Shown here in pieces: positions 8,761 through 17,444 of a stretch of DNA of 64,000 bases. The translations under genes and the position numbers were made by a program. Position 1 is the first letter of the stretch, and every line of letters begins with the position of its first letter. This stretch comes from Caldimonas manganoxidans ATCC BAA-369 (GTDB taxonomy: Bacteria > Pseudomonadota > Gammaproteobacteria > Burkholderiales > Burkholderiaceae_C), in the NCBI RefSeq assembly GCF_000381125.1, contig NZ_KB905929.1:62001-126000 (forward strand), read 5' to 3'. A model generated the notes under the pieces. It worked only from the letters and a program-made list of their open reading frames with translations. It was not told where the DNA came from and made no database searches.

Positions 8761-10995
8761 ATGAGATCTTCCCCGTTCGCTGACGATGTCGATCTGGAGC
8801 AGCCTCAGGTGCTCCTGGTCGACGACGACGAGGTCAACCTCCTGCTGACCTCGATCGCCCTGCGCGAGCGCGGCTTTGCCGTCACCGAGGCCTCCAGCGG
8901 CGAAAAGGCTCTGCGCATGCTGGCCGACTGGTCGCCCGACGTCATCGTGCTCGACGCCATCATGCCTGGCATGGACGGTTTTGAGACCTGCCGGGAACTG
9001 CGAGCCACTCCGGGCTTCCATGCCATCCCGGTGCTCATGCTCACCGGGCTGGACGACGACGCCTCCATCACGCGCGCCTACGAGGCCGGTGCCACCGACT
9101 TCTTCGTCAAGTCGAACCAATGGAGCCTGCTGGCCGGTCGCCTGCGCTATCTGCTGCGCTCGGCCCGCACGCGCCAGGCCCTGGAGCGCAGCAAGGCCCA
9201 GCTCGCCCGTGCTCAAGACCTGGCCCGCATGGGCAGCTTCGACTGGCACGTGGACAAGGGCACCCTGAGCTTCTCGCTCGAAGGGCTGCGGGTGTTTGGC
9301 ATGGGCCCGGGCGATGCGCTGAGCATGCGCGAGGTGCTGCACATGATCCCGGCCGACGAGCGCAAGGGCTTCCTGGCCATCCTGCGCGAGGTCTTGCGCC
9401 ACAACACCGTGCTGTGCACCGACGTGCCCGTCAACCTTGCCGATGGCCGCCAGCGCATCGTCCACGTCGAGGCCGAACCCGAGTTCGACGACCACGGCAA
9501 CCTCAGCCTCTACAACGGCATCGTCCAGGACGTCACCGACCGCCGCATCGCCGAGGACAAGATCAAGCATCTGGCCAACTTCGACTCGCTCACCGGCCTG
9601 CCCAACCGCCGCCAGATCATCTGGCGGGCCGAACGTGCGATCGAGCATGCCAAGCAGTTGCACCACCAAGTCGGCTTCCTGCTGATCGACCTCGACCGCT
9701 TCAAGATCATCAACGACACCCTGGGCCATGCCGCGGGGGACGATCTGCTGGTGGAAGTGGCACGGCGGCTGCGCGCGTGCGTGCGCCATTCCGACCAGGT
9801 CATCGACGCCCCGCTGGACGCCCTGGGTTCGCGTGCCCACCGCACGCTGGAGGCGGTGGGCCGCCTGGGTGGCGACGAGTTCGTCGCCCTGCTGCCCGAG
9901 GTGGGCAGCCAGGGCGACGCCGAGCGCGTGGCCCATCGCATCCTCGAGGCCTTGCGTGAGCCGGTGCTGGTGGGCGGCCAGGAATGCTTCGTCACGGCCA
10001 GCGTCGGCGTGGCCTTGTTCCCTCGCGATGGCACCACGGTGGCCGACCTGCAACGCAACGCCGACGTGGCCATGTATGCCGCCAAGAACCAAGGCCGCAA
10101 TGCGTGCAGCCTGTATTCACCGCAGCTGGCAGGCATGGGCCGGGCCAAGCTGGAACTCGAGTCGGCCTTGCACAAAGCCCTCGAGCGTGGCGAGCTGGTG
10201 CTGCACTACCAGCCCAAGGTCGATGTGGCGGCGGGCACGCTGATCGGCGTGGAAGCGCTGATGCGCTGGCAGCGCGGCGATCGACTCATCTCACCGGCGG
10301 ACTTCATCCCCCTGGCCGAGGAGACCGGTCTCATCGTCCCGATGAGTTACTGGGCCTTGCAAGAAGCCATTCGCCAGACGCGCTGCTGGCGCCAAGCGCT
10401 CGGCATGGACCTGCCCGTGGCCGTCAACCTGCCCAGCCGCATGTTTTTGCGCACCGACCTGGTCGAGAACATCCAGACCTCGTTGCAAGAACACCAAGCC
10501 AGCCCCAACTGCGTGCAACTCGAGATCACCGAGACCGGGCTGATGAAAGACCTGCAAAACGTCATGCCATCGTTGCGCCGGCTCAACCAGCTCGGCCTGG
10601 AGATCTCCATCGACGACTTCGGCACCGGCTATTCCTCGCTGGCCTACCTCACCACACTGCCCATCGGCGAACTCAAGATCGACCGATCTTTCGTGCGCGA
10701 GCTGGGCGTGCGTGCCGAAAGCGCCGCGGTGGTCACCGCCATCATCGCGCTGGCCCGCTCCCTGGACTTGCGGGTGATCGCCGAAGGCGTCGAAAACAGG
10801 CTCCAGATGGAAGTCATCAGCCGCCTGGGCTGCAGCACCATGCAGGGTTTTCTCTTCAGTCGCCCTTTGCCGGCGGCCGAGCTCGAACAATGGTTGCGTC
10901 AGACCGTGCTGCCGCGCCGGGCGGTCTGGATGCAGCCGCTCGAGTCCTCCGAGGCGGCCGCTGGCCGGTCCGGGTCGACCCGGGTGGCCTCGTAA
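8761..10995 (+). CDS. Response regulator REC-PAS-GGDEF-EAL (c-di-GMP turnover)
   Basis: 744 residues, 8 bases behind the hybrid kinase and probably its phospho-acceptor. The receiver domain holds LLVDDDEVN and VLDAIMPG (Asp near 64). A PAS module spans about 145-255. The GGDEF domain (about 265-455) has the intact signature GGDEF near residue 370, so it could make c-di-GMP. The EAL domain (about 475-730) has GVEALMRW, DDFGTGYSSL and LKIDRSFV, consistent with a working phosphodiesterase. An odd feature is a 19-residue expansion between RHSD, which would be the inhibitory I-site, and GGDEF; a PAS-GGDEF-EAL protein elsewhere in the window has the usual five-residue gap. Whether synthesis or degradation prevails cannot be read from sequence. 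Confidence 0.92.
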   Translation: MRSSPFADDVDLEQPQVLLVDDDEVNLLLTSIALRERGFAVTEASSGEKALRMLADWSPDVIVLDAIMPGMDGFETCRELRATPGFHAIPVLMLTGLDDDASITRAYEAGATDFFVKSNQWSLLAGRLRYLLRSARTRQALERSKAQLARAQDLARMGSFDWHVDKGTLSFSLEGLRVFGMGPGDALSMREVLHMIPADERKGFLAILREVLRHNTVLCTDVPVNLADGRQRIVHVEAEPEFDDHGNLSLYNGIVQDVTDRRIAEDKIKHLANFDSLTGLPNRRQIIWRAERAIEHAKQLHHQVGFLLIDLDRFKIINDTLGHAAGDDLLVEVARRLRACVRHSDQVIDAPLDALGSRAHRTLEAVGRLGGDEFVALLPEVGSQGDAERVAHRILEALREPVLVGGQECFVTASVGVALFPRDGTTVADLQRNADVAMYAAKNQGRNACSLYSPQLAGMGRAKLELESALHKALERGELVLHYQPKVDVAAGTLIGVEALMRWQRGDRLISPADFIPLAEETGLIVPMSYWALQEAIRQTRCWRQALGMDLPVAVNLPSRMFLRTDLVENIQTSLQEHQASPNCVQLEITETGLMKDLQNVMPSLRRLNQLGLEISIDDFGTGYSSLAYLTTLPIGELKIDRSFVRELGVRAESAAVVTAIIALARSLDLRVIAEGVENRLQMEVISRLGCSTMQGFLFSRPLPAAELEQWLRQTVLPRRAVWMQPLESSEAAAGRSGSTRVAS

Positions 10996-11007
10996 AGCCT
11001 GCCGTCC

Positions 11008-12861
11008 ATGAGCTCCTTGCCGTCTTCTCCCGATTCGCGTTCTCCTGCAGGCGCCACCCAGCCGGCCCCGCTGGGATCGGTCCAGACACCGGCCCAAATC
11101 GCCAAAGCGGCCCTGCGTCGCCTGGCGCTGAACCGGCTGGAGCCCACCCCCGAAAACTACCTGCGAGCCTACCGCGCCGAAGCCGGAGAATCCCCCGACG
11201 CCTTGGTCCTGCCGCCGGCGGTGCAGCGCCTCATCGAGCAGCTGGCCCAGCGCCTACACGCCGATCCTGCCCCGCTGCTGGAGGCCCTGGCCCGCGGTCG
11301 CCATGAGCAGGCCGAACGCTGGCTGGCCGATGTTCCGGAAGGTGCCGGTGGCGATGCCCAGGTCTGGGCCAGCCTGATCCAGCGCCTGGTCAAAGGCGTG
11401 GAGCGTGGCGGCCGGCTGTGGACCAGCGCCCGCAAGAAAGAAAGCTTGCAACGGGTGCTGGCCGCCAGCCGTGGCGATCCGGCGCGCCTGCGGCAGCGCC
11501 TGCAGCACCTCGTGGCGACCTGGGACAGCGATGCGCCTGCGGAGTCCCCGGTGCTGGCCGACGACCCGGTGCTGGCCGATGCACTGGCCGGCGGCGCAGC
11601 GACGCCGACCCAGCCGGCGCCCCTGGACGACCCCCTGCTGGCCGGCTTGCCGCAGCCCGCGCAGGGCCTGGACCGGTCTTGGGGCGAGGTCGTGGCCGAT
11701 CTGGCGCAGGCCATCACCGAGGCCCTGCCCGAAGACGACCCGCGCTGCATGCGCCTGCGCGCCCGGCTGGCCGATCTGTTGGCCCCCTTGGCGACCCAGC
11801 CCGACGAAGACCTGGCCGAAGACTGGCGCGGCTGGGCTGCTGATGCCAAGCGCTTGCTGAGTCATCGCGCCCACCTCACCGACCAGCTGCGAGGCCTGTG
11901 TGACGAACTCAGTGCCAGCCTGGGCGAGCTGGCCGAAGACGGCAGCTGGGTACAAGGGCAAGCCGCTTTGATGCGCGAGCATCTGCGCGCGGGGCTCACC
12001 GCGCGCAGCGTGCGTTCGGTCAGCCACCTGCTGCATGCCGCTCGCAGTCGCCAAGGCGAGATCAAAGCCGAGCGCGCGCGTTCGCGCGACATGATCAAAC
12101 AGCTCATCAACAGCATGGTCCAGCGCATTGGTGAGCTCGGGGCCCACACCGGGCGCTTCCAGGACCGCATGGACCGCTACGTGCAGGTCATCGAACAGGC
12201 CGACACCCTGGAAAGCTTGGCCAGCGTCGTCAAAGAGCTGGTCGAAGACACCCGCAACGTGCAGACCGCGGTGCACGACACGCACGAACAGTTGCGCAGC
12301 GAACACGCTCAGGCCGAGGCCTTGCAGCAGCGCGTGCGTGAACTGGAGGCCGAGTTGCAGCGTCTGTCGGCCGAGGTCTCCACCGACCCGCTGACCGAGG
12401 TCGCCAACCGCCGCGGGCTCATCCAAGCCTTCGAGGTCGAGCAGGCACGCCTACAGCGGCAAGGCGGCGAACTCGCCATCGGCTTGCTCGACATCGACAA
12501 CTTCAAAAAGCTCAACGACACCCTGGGCCACCAAACCGGCGATGAAGCGCTCAAGTTTCTGGCAGCACATGTCAAGCAGGCGCTGCGGCCCATGGACACC
12601 GTGGCGCGGTATGGCGGCGAGGAATTCGTCGTGTTGCTGCCGCAAACCACCGCCGAGGAAGCTCGTGTCGTGCTCACGCGGCTGCAGCGCACACTGTCGG
12701 CCAATTTCTTCATGCATGACCAACGTCAGGTGTTCGTCACCTTCTCGGCGGGGGTGACCGTCTTTCGCCCGGGCGAGCGTCTCGAAGAAGCCCTGGACCG
12801 CGCGGACGAGGCGCTTTACGAGGCCAAGCGCACGGGCAAGAACCGCACCTGCGTGGCTTGA
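11008..12861 (+). CDS. Diguanylate cyclase (GGEEF) with long helical N-terminus
   Basis: 617 residues. The N-terminal 430 residues have no recognised sensor; they begin with a helical segment holding the PTPENYLRAY motif that is common at the start of proteobacterial diguanylate cyclases, and end in a likely coiled coil just before the catalytic domain (about 410-450). The GGDEF domain has DPLTEVANRRG, LDIDNFKKLNDTLGH and GGEEF near residue 535, with an intact I-site RPMD five residues ahead, so it is probably active and product-inhibited. It follows the REC-PAS-GGDEF-EAL gene by 12 bases and may be cotranscribed with it. Cytosolic, no membrane helices. Confidence 0.9.
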   Translation: MSSLPSSPDSRSPAGATQPAPLGSVQTPAQIAKAALRRLALNRLEPTPENYLRAYRAEAGESPDALVLPPAVQRLIEQLAQRLHADPAPLLEALARGRHEQAERWLADVPEGAGGDAQVWASLIQRLVKGVERGGRLWTSARKKESLQRVLAASRGDPARLRQRLQHLVATWDSDAPAESPVLADDPVLADALAGGAATPTQPAPLDDPLLAGLPQPAQGLDRSWGEVVADLAQAITEALPEDDPRCMRLRARLADLLAPLATQPDEDLAEDWRGWAADAKRLLSHRAHLTDQLRGLCDELSASLGELAEDGSWVQGQAALMREHLRAGLTARSVRSVSHLLHAARSRQGEIKAERARSRDMIKQLINSMVQRIGELGAHTGRFQDRMDRYVQVIEQADTLESLASVVKELVEDTRNVQTAVHDTHEQLRSEHAQAEALQQRVRELEAELQRLSAEVSTDPLTEVANRRGLIQAFEVEQARLQRQGGELAIGLLDIDNFKKLNDTLGHQTGDEALKFLAAHVKQALRPMDTVARYGGEEFVVLLPQTTAEEARVVLTRLQRTLSANFFMHDQRQVFVTFSAGVTVFRPGERLEEALDRADEALYEAKRTGKNRTCVA

Positions 12862-12913
12862 GATGCGGCCCAGACGGCCCAGCCATGCGCGCTGGCGGCT
12901 GAGCGGCTAGCTT

Positions 12914-13001
12914 TGGCGGAAGCGGTGAGATTCGAACTCACGAACCCTTGCGGGTTGCCGGTTTTCAAGACCGGTGCAATCGACCACTCTGCCACGCTTC
13001 C
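12914..13001 (-). tRNA. tRNA-Ser (anticodon UGA)
   Basis: On the minus strand the sequence folds as a class II tRNA: acceptor GGAAGCG pairs with CGCTTCC, the anticodon stem-loop is GGTCTTGAAAACC with loop CTTGAAA giving anticodon TGA, there is a long variable arm (CAACCCGCAAGGGTT region) and a T-arm with TTCGAATC. The CCA end is encoded (12914-12916). The first 35 bases of the gene are repeated 131 bases upstream. Confidence 0.95.
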
Positions 13002-13226
13002 AAAATTCACTGAATCTTCACTGAAGTGCCGGCTTTGGTCGGCGCTCACATCGCTGCGCGATATGGGCACCGCCCCAAGTCCCTGCGGGACTTGACCAAG
13101 ACCGGTGCAATCGACCACTCTGCCACGCTTCCAAAATTCGCTGTATCTTCAATGAATTGCCGGTTTTGGTCGGCGCTCACATCGCTGCGCGATATGGGCA
13201 CCGCCCCAAGTCCCTGCGGGACTTGA
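12966..13226 (-). repeat. Tandem 131-bp duplication including the 5' half of tRNA-Ser
   Basis: Bases 12966-13095 and 13097-13226 are nearly identical with a period of 131. I count five substitutions, all in a 30-base stretch just upstream of the tRNA. The tRNA part (12967-13001 and 13098-13132) and the far part (ending AAGTCCCTGCGGGACTT, a 7-bp hairpin) are identical. The copied tRNA part stops inside the anticodon loop. Both copies lie upstream of the intact tRNA on its own strand. The region 13002-13371 contains no other gene that I can support. Confidence 0.9.
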
Positions 13227-13318
13227 TCCCCGTCAAGCCCCTGTCATCGTCTTGCGCCGACGATGATGCCAAAGTCCGAAGTTTACCTGCCTCATGGCGC
13301 CGCAGCCGGCCGCGGGGG

Positions 13319-13346
13319 CTTGAAACGGCAGCGGGTTGCCGTCACT
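13319..13346 (+). promoter_or_regulatory. Possible heat-shock (sigma-32) promoter of the cbpA operon
   Basis: CTTGAAA at 13319-13325 is a perfect match to the sigma-32 -35 element. The best -10 candidate at the right spacing, CCGTCACT at 13339, matches CCCCATNT poorly. The position is right for a short leader before the ribosome binding site GGGAG at 13359-13363. The gene content downstream (J-domain protein, modulator, FtsH) makes heat-shock control plausible, but the -10 is weak. Confidence 0.3.
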
Positions 13347-13371
13347 TGACAGGCATTCGGGAGTCATGCCG

Positions 13372-14355
13372 ATGGCGCAGTTCAAAGATTACTACCGGGT
13401 CCTGGGCGTGCCACGCGATGCCACGGCCGATCAAATCAAGCAGGCCTACCGGCGCCTGGCACGCAAATACCATCCGGACGTCAGCCGCGAGCCGGATGCC
13501 GCGACACGCATGAGCGAAGTCAATGAAGCTTATGCCGTGCTGTCCGACCCGCAGCGGCGCGCCGCCTATGATGCCGTGGGCGCGGGCCGCCGTGCTGGTG
13601 AGCCCTTCACCCCGCCGCCCGATTGGGATGCGGGCTTCGAATTCAGCCCCGACAGCTTCGAAGAAGTCGATCTGCACGATGTCAGCGACTTCTTTGCCGA
13701 GTTGTTCGGTCGCATGGGCGCGCGCAGCCGGGCTGCCGGCGCGCGGGCCTCGGTCGGCCGGGGCGAGGATCACCATGCCCGCATCGTGCTCGATTTGGCC
13801 GATGCCTGGCTGGGCGCCCAGAAGGAAATCACCCTGCGCAGCCCCCAGGTCGATGCCGACGGCCGCGTGCGCTTGACGACCCGCACCTTGCAGGTGCAGA
13901 TTCCGCGCGGCGTGCGGCCAGGGCAGTTGATCCGGCTGGCCGGCCAAGGCGGGGCCGGGCCCGGGGCAGCGGCGCCGGGCGACTTGTACCTGGAAGTGCA
14001 GTTCCGTCCCGACCCGCGCTTCCGCCTGGATGGCAACACCCTGATCACCGAGCTGCCCGTGGCTCCGTGGGAAGCGGCGCTTGGCGCGGTGGTGCCCTTG
14101 AGCCTGCCCGGGGGACAGACCTTGCGGGTGCGGGTGCCTGCCGGCGCGCAAAGCGGTCAGCACCTCACCGTCCGGGGCCAGGGGTTGCCCAGTCAACCGC
14201 CCGGCGATCTCGAGTTGATCGTGCGCGTGATCCTGCCCAGCGCCCACCACCCGAAGGCGCGAGAGCTGTATGAGCAAATGGCGGCCGCTTTGCCGCAGTT
14301 CGATGCGCGTCGGCAGGCGGCGGCCGATGCCGAGTCTGGAGGTGCCCGCTCATGA
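13372..14355 (+). CDS. cbpA: CbpA-like J-domain co-chaperone
   Basis: About 327 residues from ATG 13372, which has GGGAG eight bases upstream. The J-domain (residues 1-70) contains DYYRVLGV, the HPD motif in KYHPDVS and NEAYAVLSDP. A Gly/Phe-type linker follows, and the C-terminal half (about 120-300) has the two beta-sandwich substrate-binding domains (QIPRGVRPGQLIRLAGQG). There is no CXXCXGXG zinc finger, which separates it from DnaJ and makes it CbpA-like. It would stimulate DnaK ATPase and may bind DNA. Its stop overlaps the start of the CbpM-like gene. Confidence 0.9.
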   Translation: MAQFKDYYRVLGVPRDATADQIKQAYRRLARKYHPDVSREPDAATRMSEVNEAYAVLSDPQRRAAYDAVGAGRRAGEPFTPPPDWDAGFEFSPDSFEEVDLHDVSDFFAELFGRMGARSRAAGARASVGRGEDHHARIVLDLADAWLGAQKEITLRSPQVDADGRVRLTTRTLQVQIPRGVRPGQLIRLAGQGGAGPGAAAPGDLYLEVQFRPDPRFRLDGNTLITELPVAPWEAALGAVVPLSLPGGQTLRVRVPAGAQSGQHLTVRGQGLPSQPPGDLELIVRVILPSAHHPKARELYEQMAAALPQFDARRQAAADAESGGARS

Positions 14356-14654
14356 CCCGCTTGGTTTCGACCCTCGCAGGCGATCAGACCTTGCTCGACC
14401 TGCAGGCCCTGTGCCGTTGTGCCCTGGTCAGCCCCGAATGGGTGCTGGAGCGGGTGCGCGCTGGCTTGATCGCGCCGTGCAGTGCCGATGGCGAATCGGC
14501 CTGGCGTTTTGATGCAGCCGCGCTGCGCCGTGTGCGCTACATGGTGCATCTGGAGCGGCATTTCGATGCCGTGCCGGAGTTGGCGGCCCTGGTGGCGGAC
14601 ATGCATGAAGAAATCGAGGCGCTGCGCAGTCAGCTGGCCCGTTTCGTGGGTTGA
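14352..14654 (+). CDS. CbpM-like chaperone modulator
   Basis: 100 residues, starting on an ATGA overlap with the cbpA-like gene, so translation is coupled. The protein has a MerR-type winged-helix look: LLDLQALCRCALVSPEWV, then VRAGLIAP, then a short tail with a predicted helix (ELAALVADMHEEIEALRSQL). In Escherichia coli CbpM binds the J-domain of CbpA and inhibits both its co-chaperone and DNA-binding activity. Position and size fit this role. Specificity for this J-protein is inferred from adjacency. Confidence 0.82.
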   Translation: MTRLVSTLAGDQTLLDLQALCRCALVSPEWVLERVRAGLIAPCSADGESAWRFDAAALRRVRYMVHLERHFDAVPELAALVADMHEEIEALRSQLARFVG

Positions 14655-14681
14655 CGAGCCGTCCTTCGTGAGGAGCAGACC

Positions 14682-16544
14682 ATGGCGATGAAATCCCCCG
14701 ATGCGCAAACCCGCTGGAATGTGGGCTACTGGTTGCTGGCGCTGCTGGCGCTTTTGTCGCTGCAAAACCTGTGGCAAAGCCAGCGCTTGGTCGAGCCGGT
14801 GCCCTACAGCGAATTCGAGCGTGCGCTGGCCGAAGGCCGCGTGGCCGAGGTGGTGGTCGGTGAAACCACGCTGACGGGCAAGCTCAAGAACCCCGAGCCG
14901 CGCGGCACGAGCGTCATCGTGGCCAACCGGGTCGAGCCCGCGCTGGCCGAGCGCTTGTCGCAATATGGCGTGCCTTACACCCGGGTGGTCGAGAGCACCT
15001 TCTTGCGCGATTTGCTGTCCTGGGTCGTGCCGGCCTTGGTGTTCTTCGGCGTGTGGTTCTTCCTGGTGCGCCGCTTCGCCGAAAAGCAGGGCATGGGCGG
15101 CTTCATGAGCATCGGCAAAAGCCGCGCGAAGATCTACGTCGAAAAAGACACGGGCGTGACCTTTGCCGATGTGGCCGGGGTGGATGAGGCCAAGGCCGAG
15201 CTGCAGGAAATCGTCGCCTTCTTGAAAGACCCGCAAGGGCAGGGCCGGCTGGGTGCGCGCAGCCCCAAAGGCGTGCTGCTGGTGGGCCCACCGGGCACAG
15301 GCAAGACCTTGCTGGCCAAGGCCGTGGCCGGTGAAGCCGGGGTGCCCTTCTTCAGCATTTCGGGCTCTGAGTTCGTCGAAATGTTCGTCGGTGTGGGCGC
15401 AGCACGCGTGCGCGACCTGTTCGAGCAGGCCCGTGCGAAGGCGCCGGCCATCATCTTCATCGATGAGCTCGATGCCCTGGGCCGAGCCCGGGGGGCGGCC
15501 GGCGCCGTCGGCGGGCATGACGAGCGTGAGCAGACGCTCAACCAGCTGCTGGTCGAGCTCGACGGCTTTGACTCCACCTCCGGCCTCGTGCTCTTGGCTG
15601 CGACCAACCGCCCCGAGATTCTCGATCCCGCGTTGCTGCGAGCCGGGCGCTTCGACCGCCAGGTGCTGGTGGACCGACCGGACAAGGCCGGCCGTGTGCA
15701 GATTCTGAAGGTGCACGTCAAGAAGATCCGCCTGTCGCCACAGACGGACCTGGAGCAAATCGCCGCGCTGACCACCGGCTTTTCCGGGGCGGACTTGGCC
15801 AATCTGTGCAACGAGGCGGCTTTGGCCGCCACCCGGCGGGGTGCTGCCGAGGTGGAGCTGCAGGACTTCACCGTGGCCATCGAGCGCATCGTCGCTGGCT
15901 TGGAAAAGAAAAATCGCGTGCTCAACCCACGCGAGCGCGAGATCGTCGCCTACCACGAAATGGGCCATGCGCTGGTGGCGCTGTCCCTGCCCGGGACCGA
16001 CACCGTGCACAAGGTCTCGATCATCCCGCGTGGCATCGGCGCGCTGGGCTACACCATCCAACGCCCCACCGAGGACCGTTTCCTGATGACGCGAGAAGAG
16101 CTCGAACACAAGCTGATGGTGTTGCTCGGGGGGCGGGCGGCCGAAAAACTGGTGTTCGATCACTGGTCCACCGGTGCGGCCGACGATTTGGCGCGCGTGA
16201 CCGACATCGCGCGCGACATGGTCACGCGCTACGGCATGGTCGAGGGCCTGGGGCATGTGGCCTATGACGCCCAGCCCACGCGGTTCCTGGAGGTGCCCGG
16301 CGCGCTGCAGCCGGCGCGGCACATCAGCCCGGACACCCAGCACCGCATCGATGAAGCCGTGCGCGAGATCGTCACGCGCGCTTTCGATCGTGCCTTGGAG
16401 CTGCTGCGCTCGCACCGCGATGTGCTCGAGCGCGGGGCTCGCGAGTTGCTGGCGCGCGAGACGCTGGACGAGGCGGCCTTGCAGGAATTGACCCAGTCCT
16501 TGCGTCCGGTGCAGGCCCCGCAGGCGGCGTCGAGCGCTGCGTGA
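14682..16544 (+). CDS. ftsH: FtsH-family ATP-dependent zinc metalloprotease
   Basis: 620 residues from ATG 14682 with AGGAG six bases upstream. Two membrane helices (about 12-30 and 108-128) flank a short periplasmic domain. The AAA+ domain has [11 protein letters not shown], Walker A GPPGTGKT near 202, Walker [10 protein letters not shown] and the second region of homology [21 protein letters not shown] in parts. The peptidase zinc motif is HEMGH near 425. It lies 27 bases behind the CbpM-like gene, and the neighbourhood (no rlmE or folP) suggests a second FtsH dedicated to stress rather than the housekeeping copy. It is convergent with apaH, with three bases between them. Confidence 0.92.
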   Translation: MAMKSPDAQTRWNVGYWLLALLALLSLQNLWQSQRLVEPVPYSEFERALAEGRVAEVVVGETTLTGKLKNPEPRGTSVIVANRVEPALAERLSQYGVPYTRVVESTFLRDLLSWVVPALVFFGVWFFLVRRFAEKQGMGGFMSIGKSRAKIYVEKDTGVTFADVAGVDEAKAELQEIVAFLKDPQGQGRLGARSPKGVLLVGPPGTGKTLLAKAVAGEAGVPFFSISGSEFVEMFVGVGAARVRDLFEQARAKAPAIIFIDELDALGRARGAAGAVGGHDEREQTLNQLLVELDGFDSTSGLVLLAATNRPEILDPALLRAGRFDRQVLVDRPDKAGRVQILKVHVKKIRLSPQTDLEQIAALTTGFSGADLANLCNEAALAATRRGAAEVELQDFTVAIERIVAGLEKKNRVLNPREREIVAYHEMGHALVALSLPGTDTVHKVSIIPRGIGALGYTIQRPTEDRFLMTREELEHKLMVLLGGRAAEKLVFDHWSTGAADDLARVTDIARDMVTRYGMVEGLGHVAYDAQPTRFLEVPGALQPARHISPDTQHRIDEAVREIVTRAFDRALELLRSHRDVLERGARELLARETLDEAALQELTQSLRPVQAPQAASSAA

Positions 16545-16547
16545 ACC

Positions 16548-17372
16548 TCAGCGGCCCGGTACTTGGGCTTGGGCGCATGCGACTTGGGTCACCTCGCGCC
16601 GCCCCCCGTCGATGCGCACGGCGGTCAAGCATCCGCCCCACACACAACCGGTGTCGATGGCCAGCAAGTCCGGTCGATTGATCAGCCCCAAGGTCGACCA
16701 ATGGCCAAAAGCCACGGGCGTGCCGGCCGTGCGTCGGCCCGGTACCTCGAACCACGGATAGTAGCCCGCCGGCGCGGCCTCCAAACCCTCTTTCGTGGTG
16801 AACTCCAAACAACCCTCGGCGCTGCAATAGCGAATGCGTGTCAGGGTGTTGACCACGAAGCGCAAGCGATCATGCCCCTGCAAATCGTCTTGCCAGCACG
16901 CGGGTTCGTTGCCGTACATCACTTGTAGGAATTCGCCCAGGGCCTCACTGCGCAGATGCGTTTCGACTTCGGCGGCCAGTCTCAGGGTTTGGGCCGCGTC
17001 CCACTGAGGCACCACACCGGCGTGCACCATCAACCAGCCGTGCGCCTGCACGGCCAGGCGCTGCTGGCGCAGCCACTCGATCCACTGCTCGCGCTGTGCC
17101 GAATCCAGGATCGGCGCCAGCGTGTCGCTGCGATGGGGCCGACGCACGCCATGCGCGACGGCCAGCAAATGCAAGTCGTGATTGCCCAGCATACAAGTGG
17201 CCGAGTCGCCGAAAGACACCAGGCGCTGCAGCACCTGCAACGAAGACGGACCCCGGTTGACCAAATCGCCCAGCAGGTACAACTGGTCGCGTGAGGGGGA
17301 AAACCCGAGCTCGGCCAGCAGGCGATCCAGTGCGTCGCAACAGCCTTGCAAGTCTCCGATGAGATAGATCAT
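16548..17372 (-). CDS. apaH: Bis(5'-nucleosyl)-tetraphosphatase, symmetrical
   Basis: 274 residues beginning MIYLIGDLQGC. It has the metallophosphoesterase signature of the PPP family: GDLQGC at the N-terminus, GDLVNRGP near 40 and GNHDLH near 70. It would hydrolyse diadenosine tetraphosphate to ADP and thereby limit alarmone-like Ap4A and Np4 RNA caps. Size matches the ApaH family. An upstream open frame exists but lacks homology, so the ATG at the conserved N-terminus was used. It is divergent from the CNNM-type gene with 72 bases between the starts. Confidence 0.93.
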   Translation of the reverse strand: MIYLIGDLQGCCDALDRLLAELGFSPSRDQLYLLGDLVNRGPSSLQVLQRLVSFGDSATCMLGNHDLHLLAVAHGVRRPHRSDTLAPILDSAQREQWIEWLRQQRLAVQAHGWLMVHAGVVPQWDAAQTLRLAAEVETHLRSEALGEFLQVMYGNEPACWQDDLQGHDRLRFVVNTLTRIRYCSAEGCLEFTTKEGLEAAPAGYYPWFEVPGRRTAGTPVAFGHWSTLGLINRPDLLAIDTGCVWGGCLTAVRIDGGRREVTQVACAQAQVPGR

Positions 17373-17444
17373 GGCTGCGATTCTGCTACGCTTGCCCGTC
17401 CGAATAGACCACTTTCCCCGCGCCGGCGAGGCGCGGGGCGCTGC

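Noticed and set aside
13098..13132. A second tRNA-Ser
   Set aside because: Only the 5' half is present; there is no 3' half, T-arm or CCA, so it is a repeat copy, not a gene.
14193..16415. A 740-residue open frame on the minus strand
   Set aside because: Antisense to ftsH, no recognisable domain.
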